From assembly GCF_009720385.1 (NCBI RefSeq), contig NZ_WARX01000001.1:806001-870000 (forward strand): a stretch of 64,000 bases of DNA, written 5' to 3'. A model generated the notes under the pieces. It had not been told where the DNA came from. It made no database searches and saw only the letters and a program-made list of their open reading frames with translations. The stretch is from Catellatospora vulcania. Lineage in GTDB: Bacteria; Actinomycetota; Actinomycetes; Mycobacteriales; Micromonosporaceae. Below, one piece after another: positions 33,434 through 40,921 of the stretch; positions within the stretch are counted from its first letter, which is position 1; each line of letters starts with the position of its first letter. A program made the translations under genes and the position numbers.

Positions 33434-35738
33434 GTCCTTCCAGGGTGGAGCTGTCTTCCATACCGGCGCTGTCTTGCGGGGTCGGTGCTGTGGCGGGTGC
33501 ATCCCCGTTCGCGGTGCTCTCGGTGACGGCCTTCGCGCGCCCGCGCACGGTACCCGACTGGAACGCGGACATCATCGTCCGGACCTGGTCGGCGCTGCGC
33601 TGGCGGGGGACCACGGGGGTTTCGGCGGTGCCCAGCGAGACGGTGGTCTCCTCGGTGACCGGGGCGGTCTCGGGGGCCGCCTTGCGCACCCGCTTGGGCA
33701 GCAGCGCGGTGGTCTCCTCGCCGCCGGAGCCCAGGTCGACGGTCTGCTCCTCGACCGGAGCGGCCGGTGCGGCCTCGACGGCGCGGGGGGCGCGCGGGGC
33801 GAAGATGCCCAGCGGCTCGCCCTTGTCGGTCGGGTCGGTCAGGGCCAGCTCGGTCGGGATGAGCACGACGGCCGTGATGCCGCCGTATGACGAGGAGCGC
33901 AGCCGCACGTTGATGCCCTGCCGCGCGGCCAGCCGGGCCACCACCAGCAGGCCCAGGCGGGCGCTGCTGGAGGGGTCGAACGCGGGCGGCTCGGCCAGCT
34001 TGCCGTTGGCCTCCAGCAGCTCGGCGTCGCTCATGCCCAGGCCGCGGTCCTCCACGTGCAGGGCCAGGCCGTTGCCGACCTGCTCGGCGAAGACGCGCAC
34101 CCGGGTGTGCGGCGGGGCGAACGAGGTCGAGTTCTCCAGCAGCTCGGCCAGCAGGTGGATGATGTCGCCGACGGCCCGGCCGACGATCTTCACGTCGGGC
34201 ATGCGGTCGATGGTGACCCGCTGGTAGTCCTCGATCTCGGAGGTCGCGCCGCGCACCACGTCGATGACCGGCACCGGGTGCCGCCAGCCGCGGCCCGGGG
34301 CCGCGCCGGCGAGGATGACCAGCGCCTCGGCGTGGCGGCGCATGCGGGTGGCCATGTGGTCGAGCCGGAACAGGTCCTCCAGCTCCTGCGGCTCGGTGGT
34401 GCGCCGCTCCATCCGGTCCAGCAGGGTCAGCTGGCGGTGCAGCAGCGCCTGCGAGCGGCGGGCGATGTTGAGGAAGACCTCGCTGATGCCGCGGCGCAGC
34501 ACGGCCTCGTCGACGGCGGCACGCACCGCGGTGCGCTGCACGGCGCCGAAGGCGTGGCCGACCTGGCCGACCTCGTCGGTGCCGACGGCGACCAGCGGCA
34601 CGTCGGTCAGCGACGGGTCGTTGACCAGTGCGCCGGGCTGGCGCAGCGCGGCGATGGCGCGGGGCAGCCGCTCGTGGGCGACCTCGAGGGCCGACACCCG
34701 CAGGCGCTCCAGGCGGCGGACCACGGAGCGGCCGGTGCGCAGCGCCAGGACCAGCGAGATCGCCGCGCACAGCAGGCCCAGCAGCGCGGCGACGATGGTC
34801 TGCGCGAAGGCCGCGATGCCCAGCTCGTTGGCCAGGTCGGAGGTGGCCGCGGCGGCCGCGCCCTCGGTGGCGTCCATCTGCGCGTAGATGGCGTCGTTCG
34901 TGCTGCGCCAGGTGGCGGCGTCGACGAGCACCTTGCCGGGGCGGGAGGTGCTGAGCGTCTCCTCCATCGCGAACAGGGTGCCGTAGGTGTCGCTGTCGAA
35001 GATCTGCCGGAAGTGCTCGCGGTGCGGCTCGGGCAGGGCGGCCAGCGCCTCGTCGTGCACCTGGCGCCGGGCGCCGACGGCGCGCAGCAGGTGGCCCTGC
35101 TCGGCGAGGGTGAGCTTGCCGTCGGCGACCGCGCCGGTGATCACGGCGTCCTCGCGGGCGAGCAGCTCACGGGCCCGGCTGATGGCGAAGATGCTGTGCG
35201 CCAGGGCGGCCAGGTCGGGGTCGGCGAGCTTGGTCATCGGCGTGAACGCCTGGTACAGCGTGTCGATGATCTCGGAGTAGCGGCGTACCACGGCCGTGGG
35301 GTCGGCGTTGCCGGCGTCGACGTCGGTGCGCAGTTCGGGCAGCTTGGCCAGCTTGGCCAGGAAGGCGTCGACCTGCGCGAGCTGGTCGGGCGGCAGGTCG
35401 TCGCGCAGCTTGCTGTCGGCCAGTCGGGTGTGGAACTGCTGCTCGCGCTCGTCGGTGGCGCGCCGCTGCTCGGCCAGCGCGGCCGAGCCGGGCTTCTCGG
35501 CGACCGAGACCCGCCGCTCCTTCTGCAGCTGCACCATCATGCGCTCGCCGTACGCGCCGAAGACCTGCTCGTAGTCGCGGGCGGCGAGTAGATTCAGCGC
35601 CCCGCCCGCGCTGACGGCCACTCCGAAGACGGAAAGGCCGGTGATGGCAACCAATGGCACCACTGCCAGGGTCATGATCTTGGCGCGAATGCTCCAGCCA
35701 CGGTTTCTCACACTGACCACGTCCAAGGTACGGCTCAC
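33426..35738 (-). CDS. cvnA: Conservon sensor histidine-kinase-like protein CvnA
   Basis: 770 residues: membrane helix (about 20-45), extracellular nitrate/nitrite-sensing-like NIT domain (about 50-295), second helix (about 302-325), linker, then an HATPase_c domain with N-box ELLENSTSFAPP and G-box DRGLGMSD, and a disordered Pro/Glu/Thr-rich tail of about 150 residues. No standard phospho-accepting His box is obvious, in line with conservon kinases that have no cognate response regulator. GTG 35738 is the likely start; the next GTG in frame (VRNRGWS) is an alternative. Confidence 0.9.
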   Translation of the reverse strand: MSRTLDVVSVRNRGWSIRAKIMTLAVVPLVAITGLSVFGVAVSAGGALNLLAARDYEQVFGAYGERMMVQLQKERRVSVAEKPGSAALAEQRRATDEREQQFHTRLADSKLRDDLPPDQLAQVDAFLAKLAKLPELRTDVDAGNADPTAVVRRYSEIIDTLYQAFTPMTKLADPDLAALAHSIFAISRARELLAREDAVITGAVADGKLTLAEQGHLLRAVGARRQVHDEALAALPEPHREHFRQIFDSDTYGTLFAMEETLSTSRPGKVLVDAATWRSTNDAIYAQMDATEGAAAAATSDLANELGIAAFAQTIVAALLGLLCAAISLVLALRTGRSVVRRLERLRVSALEVAHERLPRAIAALRQPGALVNDPSLTDVPLVAVGTDEVGQVGHAFGAVQRTAVRAAVDEAVLRRGISEVFLNIARRSQALLHRQLTLLDRMERRTTEPQELEDLFRLDHMATRMRRHAEALVILAGAAPGRGWRHPVPVIDVVRGATSEIEDYQRVTIDRMPDVKIVGRAVGDIIHLLAELLENSTSFAPPHTRVRVFAEQVGNGLALHVEDRGLGMSDAELLEANGKLAEPPAFDPSSSARLGLLVVARLAARQGINVRLRSSSYGGITAVVLIPTELALTDPTDKGEPLGIFAPRAPRAVEAAPAAPVEEQTVDLGSGGEETTALLPKRVRKAAPETAPVTEETTVSLGTAETPVVPRQRSADQVRTMMSAFQSGTVRGRAKAVTESTANGDAPATAPTPQDSAGMEDSSTLEGRA

Positions 35739-35996
35739 CGCGACGTCACCATCGTGTTCCGGGGGCCAGCCGGTGCACGAAGCGGAACCATGACACGCCA
35801 CAGGTCGCTATCTGACAATGCCTCCGGGCAGTGAACCTAGTCGGCTCTGGAGTTCCTGTCCACTGCGGTGAATCTCCATTGTGGACAAGGTCACTTAAGG
35901 CGATGGAGCGCTTGCGCAGGGTGTATGGGCTTGGCTCGCCGCCGGTCGCCCGGCACACTGTCGCACGGCAGCGGCGTCATATCTGGAGGGTCATCG

Positions 35997-36788
35997 ATGG
36001 GCGACATCGTCACCGTGGTCTCGGCGGCACTGTCCGTGCTCGGCGCGATCGTCGCCGGCGTCATGACCACCTGGTCGGCGCGCCGCAACGCGATGTTCGA
36101 GCACCGGCTGGCCGCCGAACGCCACGAGGCCAGCAAGGCCGAGCAGGCCCAGGAGGTGATCAGCCGCTACCGCGAGCCGCTGCTGCTGGCCGCGTTCAAC
36201 CTCCAGTCCCGCCTGCACAACGCTGTCGGCGGCGTCTACCTGGCGGAATATCTCAACCACGAGGATGAGGACGAGCGCCGCTACGCCCGCGACTACACGG
36301 TCTACGTGCTGGCCGACTACCTCTGCTGGGTCGAGATCATCCGTCGTGACCTGCGGTTCCTCGACCTGGGCGACGAGGACAGCAACCGCACCTTCAACCG
36401 GCACCTGACGCTGGTCGGCACGGCGTTCTCGTCGCTGAAGCTGCCGGGCACCCACTTCCGGCTGTTCAAGGGCCAGCAGCGGGCCATCGGCGAGCTGATG
36501 ATCGAGACCGCCAACGGCCGGGCCGACAGCATGACCTACCCGGCGTTCTGCGCCCGGCTGGACCAGAGCCTCGAGTTCCGCCGCTGGTTCCGCCGGCTGC
36601 TCGACGACGTCGCCGAGATCGTGGCCCAGGACTGGGCAGGCAACGAGCGGCTGCTGCGGGCCCAGCACGCCCTGATCGACCTCATCGACTTCCTGGATCC
36701 GGCCCGGACCCGGCTGCCGGACGACCGGGCCAAGCTCGCCGAGGCCGCACCCGCGCCGAGCCAGGCTGCCGCGCCCGTGGTGGTGTAG
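35997..36788 (+). CDS. Uncharacterised membrane-anchored protein
   Basis: 263 residues: N-terminal helix (about 3-25, IVTVVSAALSVLGAIVAGVM) then a long cytoplasmic helical domain containing EVISRYREPLLLAAFNLQSR and FLDPARTRLPD. Reminiscent of actinomycete proteins of unknown function with one N-terminal anchor. GGAGGG precedes the ATG. Ala/Pro-rich tail. It lies 98 bp before the SWIM gene and could be transcribed with it, but is not coupled. Confidence 0.78.
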   Translation: MGDIVTVVSAALSVLGAIVAGVMTTWSARRNAMFEHRLAAERHEASKAEQAQEVISRYREPLLLAAFNLQSRLHNAVGGVYLAEYLNHEDEDERRYARDYTVYVLADYLCWVEIIRRDLRFLDLGDEDSNRTFNRHLTLVGTAFSSLKLPGTHFRLFKGQQRAIGELMIETANGRADSMTYPAFCARLDQSLEFRRWFRRLLDDVAEIVAQDWAGNERLLRAQHALIDLIDFLDPARTRLPDDRAKLAEAAPAPSQAAAPVVV

Positions 36789-36886
36789 CCGGCGCCGGCC
36801 GTGGGATGACGCCGTGCGAACAGGTGGCGGCCGGATCGACCGGGGTGCGACCGTCGTTGTCGGACGGGGTGGCTACGGTGGCGCGC

Positions 36887-38212
36887 ATGTCCGAACCGAC
36901 CGAGCCGCCCTGGACCGCCGAACAGGTCCAGGGACTGGCCCCCGACGCGGCGTCGTTCGCCGCGGCCCGCAAGCTCGCCGGCAAGTCCGGCTGGAGCAGC
37001 ACCGGCACGGGTGGCAGCCCGTCCGGGCTGTGGGGCCTGTGCCAGGGCAGCGGCAGCACGCCGTACCAGATCTGCGTCGACCTGGCCGAGCCCGCGTACC
37101 GCTGCTCGTGCCCGAGCCGCAAGTTCCCCTGCAAGCACGCGCTGGCGCTGCTGCTGCGCTGGTCGGCGGGGCAGGTCGCGGCCGAGGAGCCGCCGTTGTG
37201 GATGACCGAGTGGACCACCTCCCGCGAGGCGCGCGCCACGAAGAAGGCCGAGCAGGCCGCCGCGCCGCGCACCGAGGCGCAGGAGAAGGCCGCGCAGCGC
37301 CGGGCCGACAAACGCGCCGAGTCCGTCGCGGCGGGCATCGCCGAGCTGCGGACCTGGCTGTCCGATCAGGTCCGGCACGGCATCGCCGGGCTCGACCAGG
37401 CCGGCTACCGCCCGTTCGAGCAGGTCGCGGCACGACTCGTCGACGCGCAGGCACCCGGCCTGGCCGCGGCGGTGCGCCGCCTGGCCCCGGTGCCCAGCTC
37501 CGGCACCGGCTGGGAGCAGCGGCTGCTGGCCGAACTGTCGCTGCTGCACCTGCTGTCCGGCGCCGCGGCGAACCCTGACGCGCTGCCCGACGACCTGGCC
37601 GCGACGGTGAGCAGCCGCGTCGGCCACGCCGTGACCACCGAGCAGGTGCTGGCCGGGCCGCCGGTGCGCGACCGGTGGCAGGTCGTCGGCACCCGCGACG
37701 ACACCGAGGACAAGCTGACCAGCCGCCGGGTATGGCTGCGCGGCCGCGACACCGGACGCGCCGCGCTGATCCTGTCGTTCGCGATGCCCGGCCAGGCGCT
37801 GCCCGTCGACCTTGTGCTCGGCACCGAACTCGACGCCGACCTGACCTATTACCCCGGGGCGGCCCCGCTGCGCGCCCTGGTCGCCGCGCGCCACGGCACA
37901 CCCCGGGCCTGCCCGGTGCCCGGCCCGGCGCAGACCGTCGCGCAGGCCCTCGACGAGGTCAGCGCCGCGCTGGCCGGCGACCCGTGGCTGTTCCAGTGGC
38001 CGGTGCTGCTGCGCGGCGTGCTCGCCCCCGGCAGCCCCTGGCACCTGGTGGACCCCGACGGCGACGCGCTGCCCCTGGACCCGGCGCTGGGCGAGCCGTG
38101 GCGGCTGGCCGCCGTCGCGGGCGGACACGAGATCACCCTCGCGGCCGAGTGGGGCCCGGCCGGGCTGCGCCCGCTCGCCGTGTACGACGGCACGGAGGTG
38201 GCACGCGCATGA
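36887..38212 (+). CDS. SWIM zinc-finger protein (YehQ-like), first gene of a six-gene coupled operon
   Basis: 441 residues. The SWIM finger is CxCx6CxH: C73, C75, C82, H84 within RCSCPSRKFPCKHALALLL. After it comes an Ala/Glu/Lys/Arg coiled-coil-like stretch (about 108-150, with KKAEQAAAPRTEAQEKAAQ) and a long C-terminal domain of unknown fold. SWIM fingers bind nucleic acid or protein. It is the head of a block in which every junction overlaps; the block matches in gene content the E. coli yehQ/yehL/yehM/yehP neighbourhood as I recall it. Function unknown. Confidence 0.9.
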   Translation: MSEPTEPPWTAEQVQGLAPDAASFAAARKLAGKSGWSSTGTGGSPSGLWGLCQGSGSTPYQICVDLAEPAYRCSCPSRKFPCKHALALLLRWSAGQVAAEEPPLWMTEWTTSREARATKKAEQAAAPRTEAQEKAAQRRADKRAESVAAGIAELRTWLSDQVRHGIAGLDQAGYRPFEQVAARLVDAQAPGLAAAVRRLAPVPSSGTGWEQRLLAELSLLHLLSGAAANPDALPDDLAATVSSRVGHAVTTEQVLAGPPVRDRWQVVGTRDDTEDKLTSRRVWLRGRDTGRAALILSFAMPGQALPVDLVLGTELDADLTYYPGAAPLRALVAARHGTPRACPVPGPAQTVAQALDEVSAALAGDPWLFQWPVLLRGVLAPGSPWHLVDPDGDALPLDPALGEPWRLAAVAGGHEITLAAEWGPAGLRPLAVYDGTEVARA

Positions 38213-38352
38213 GGCCTTATTACTACGCCGCGCCCCGGACCCCTCAGCGCGCCCACCACGCCGGCCCGCCCGCCGAGCACACCGGGCAGGGCACGAGCCG
38301 CTGCCCCCAGGACACGACGCGGCCCCACGGGCCGCTGGGGGAGCCGGCATGA
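38209..38352 (+). CDS. 47-residue ORF bridging the SWIM and DUF5691 genes
   Basis: ATG 38209 overlaps the SWIM stop as ATGA, and its TGA overlaps the DUF5691 ATG, again as ATGA. The predicted peptide starts MRPYYYAAPRTPQ, is rich in Pro, His, Arg and Gly and has no predicted fold. The perfect double overlap makes it likely that ribosomes pass through it, so it may be a real small protein or only a coupling device. Codon use is less clean than in its neighbours. Confidence 0.45.
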   Translation: MRPYYYAAPRTPQRAHHAGPPAEHTGQGTSRCPQDTTRPHGPLGEPA

Positions 38353-39836
38353 GCACGAGCATCTGGTCCGATCTGATGTCCAGCGCGCTCGTCGGCACCG
38401 ACCGGCGCAGGCTCGTGCTGCCCGGCACGGACGGCCCACTGGCCGCGGTGCTGTCGCCGCTCGGCACGGAGCTGGACCCCGACGGGCTGCTGAGCGCGGC
38501 GGCCGCGGTGACCGTGGCCCGCCGCGCGGGGCAGGCCGCCGCCCGGCCGCAACGCCCCGAAGCCGCCCCCGCCGAAACCCTGCCATACGCGCCGGCCGCC
38601 GCGCAGCAGCGGCTCGCGGCGCTGCTGTCCGGCGGGGACGCCGAACTGGACCGGTCCACGAACCGGGAACTGGCCGGTGAATGGCTGCGGGTGGCTGCCG
38701 GACGCGGGCTGCTGGCCGGACCGGCGATCCTGGTCGCGCTGCTGGACCTGGGCAGCTCCGACTCGTCGGTACGCGCCACGGTGCGAGCCGTCGGCGGAAC
38801 ACGGCTCGGCTGGCTGGCCCTGCAGGGGCCCGGCCGCTGGGCGTGGGCCGTGCAGCAGGAGGAGACGGCGCAGCCGTCCGACTGGGACACCGGCCGGCTC
38901 GCCGACCGGGTCCGCTACCTCGGCGAGCTGCGCGCCCGCGACGCCGCCGCGGGGCGGGACCTGCTGCTGGCGGCGTGGCCGCAGGAGAAGGCGTCCGACC
39001 TGGCCGCGCTGCTCGCCGCGTGCGACGCCGGGCTCGGGCCCGACGACGAGCCGTGGCTGGAGAAGGCCCTCGACGACCGGCGGGCGCAGGTCCGCGAGGT
39101 AGCGGCGCGGCTGCTCGGTGCGCTGCCGGGCTCGGCGTACCGGCAGCGCATGGCCGACCGGGCGCTGGCCTGCGTGCACGTCGCGGCCCGGCGGCTGGTC
39201 GCGACGCCGCCCACCGAGTGCGACGACGCGATGCGCCGCGACGGCATCACCTCCAAAGCGCAGCAGGGCACCGGCGAGCGCACCCAATGGCTGCGCCAGA
39301 TCATCGAGTACGCGCCGCTGGACTGCTGGACCGCCTACGACGAGACACCCGCCGGGCTGCTCAGCCGCAAGTTCGACGACACCTGGGGCGCGGTGTTCCG
39401 GGCCGGCCTGGTCCGCGCCGCGATCACGCAACGCGACTCGGCCTGGGCCGCTGTGCTGATCCACGACGGGCTCGGCCTGCGGGACATGAACGAGTTGCGG
39501 GAACTCGCCGCGATCATGCCCGAACCGGACCTGGCCGAGCTGATCGCGGCGCAGCTGCGCCGCAAGGTCGACGCGGCGGTGCGGCTGCTCGACGTGCTGC
39601 CGCAGCCGTGGACCCCGCCGGTCGCCGAGGCCGTGCTGGAGTGCCTGGCCGACGACGAGCGCCGCCGCTCCGGCTGGTGGCAGCTGCTGCGCCACGCCGA
39701 ATGGGGCTTCGACCCGGCGTACGCGCCGCGGGCCCGCGCCCTGCACGACTCCGTTCCGATCCCGGACCAGCAACTGCTGGGCCGCTTCACCACGATGCTG
39801 CAGATCCGCCACGACATCCACCAGGAGCTTGCATGA
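38349..39836 (+). CDS. DUF5691 protein
   Basis: 495 residues, cytoplasmic, predicted all-helical with HEAT-like repeats (SSVRATVRAVGGTRLGWLAL, RRAQVREVAARLLGALPGS). It starts MSTSIWSDLMSSALVGTDRR, a signature of DUF5691 proteins that travel with SWIM, MoxR and VWA genes. Probably a scaffold or client-binding subunit (inference). Coupled at both ends. Confidence 0.88.
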   Translation: MSTSIWSDLMSSALVGTDRRRLVLPGTDGPLAAVLSPLGTELDPDGLLSAAAAVTVARRAGQAAARPQRPEAAPAETLPYAPAAAQQRLAALLSGGDAELDRSTNRELAGEWLRVAAGRGLLAGPAILVALLDLGSSDSSVRATVRAVGGTRLGWLALQGPGRWAWAVQQEETAQPSDWDTGRLADRVRYLGELRARDAAAGRDLLLAAWPQEKASDLAALLAACDAGLGPDDEPWLEKALDDRRAQVREVAARLLGALPGSAYRQRMADRALACVHVAARRLVATPPTECDDAMRRDGITSKAQQGTGERTQWLRQIIEYAPLDCWTAYDETPAGLLSRKFDDTWGAVFRAGLVRAAITQRDSAWAAVLIHDGLGLRDMNELRELAAIMPEPDLAELIAAQLRRKVDAAVRLLDVLPQPWTPPVAEAVLECLADDERRRSGWWQLLRHAEWGFDPAYAPRARALHDSVPIPDQQLLGRFTTMLQIRHDIHQELA

Positions 39837-40921
39837 CCGCCACCATCGACGCCACGCCCACGGTGCTGCGCCCGCACGCCGAGCAGCTCTACGCCGCGGA
39901 GCTGGAGCAGCTGGCCGCGGCCGACGACCTGCCCCGCCCGCCCGGCTGGCGGATGTCCCCGCAGGCCGTGGTGACGTACCTGCTCGGCAACGGCAAGGAC
40001 GTCAGCGCCAAGTACATCGGACCGCGGCGGCTGATGGAGGTGGCCGTGGCGACGCTGGCCACCGACCGGGCGCTGCTGCTGCTCGGCGTGCCCGGCACCG
40101 CCAAGACGTGGGTGTCGGAGCACCTGGCCGCGGCGATCAGCGGCGACTCGACACTGCTCGTGCAGGGCACCGCCGGCACGCCCGAGGAGGCGATGCGCTA
40201 CGGCTGGAACTACGCCCGGCTGCTGGCCGAGGGCCCGACCGCCGCTGCGGTGGTGGCCAGCCCGGTGATGCGCGCGATGCGCACCGGCACGATCGCCCGC
40301 ATCGAAGAGCTGACCCGGGTGCCCTCCGACGTGCAGGACACCCTGCTGACCATCCTGTCGGAGAAGACCCTGCCGGTGCCGGAGCTCGGCGAGGAGGTGC
40401 AGGCGGTCAAGGGCTTCAACGTCATCGCGACCGCCAACGACCGCGACCGGGGCGTCAACGAGCTGTCCAGCGCGCTGCGGCGGCGGTTCAACACGGTGGT
40501 GCTGCCGGTGCCGGGCACCGTCGAGGAAGAGGTCGAGATCGTCGCGCAGCGGGTCGCGTCGCTGGGCCGGGCCCTGGAACTGCCCGAGGTGCCGGACGCG
40601 ATCACCGAGATCCGCCGGGTGGTGACCGTGTTCCGGGAGCTGCGCGAAGGACTGACCGCCGACGGGCGTACCAAGCTGAAGAGCCCCAGCGGCACCCTGT
40701 CCACCGCCGAGGCGATCTCGGTGATGACCAGCGGCATGGCCCTGGCCTCGCACTTCGGCGACGGCACGGTCCGGGCCGCCGACGTCGCCGCGGGCATCCG
40801 CGGCGCGGTCGTGCGCGACTCCGTCTCCGACGCCGTCGTGTGGCGGGAGTACCTGGAGACCGTGGCGCGCGAGCGCGACGGCTGGAAGGACTTCTACCGC
40901 GCGGCCCGGGAGGCGGAGTGA
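39833..40921 (+). CDS. MoxR-type AAA+ ATPase (YehL-like), cassette 2
   Basis: 362 residues: Walker A GVPGTAKT (85-92), sensor-1-like NVIATANDRDRG, and Arg-finger region SSALRRRFNTVVLP. The Walker B position reads IARIEELTR (I157-E158-E159), with Glu where AAA+ proteins have Asp. The N-terminal 80 residues (MSPQAVVTYLLG, YIGPRRLMEVAVATLA) are longer than in cassette 1. Likely the motor of the complex formed by the coupled genes. Confidence 0.92.
   Translation: MTATIDATPTVLRPHAEQLYAAELEQLAAADDLPRPPGWRMSPQAVVTYLLGNGKDVSAKYIGPRRLMEVAVATLATDRALLLLGVPGTAKTWVSEHLAAAISGDSTLLVQGTAGTPEEAMRYGWNYARLLAEGPTAAAVVASPVMRAMRTGTIARIEELTRVPSDVQDTLLTILSEKTLPVPELGEEVQAVKGFNVIATANDRDRGVNELSSALRRRFNTVVLPVPGTVEEEVEIVAQRVASLGRALELPEVPDAITEIRRVVTVFRELREGLTADGRTKLKSPSGTLSTAEAISVMTSGMALASHFGDGTVRAADVAAGIRGAVVRDSVSDAVVWREYLETVARERDGWKDFYRAAREAE

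Noticed and set aside
32067-35738. Conservon kinase as a standard two-component system
   Set aside because: No response regulator; roadblock, DUF742 and GTPase genes follow, which defines a conservon.
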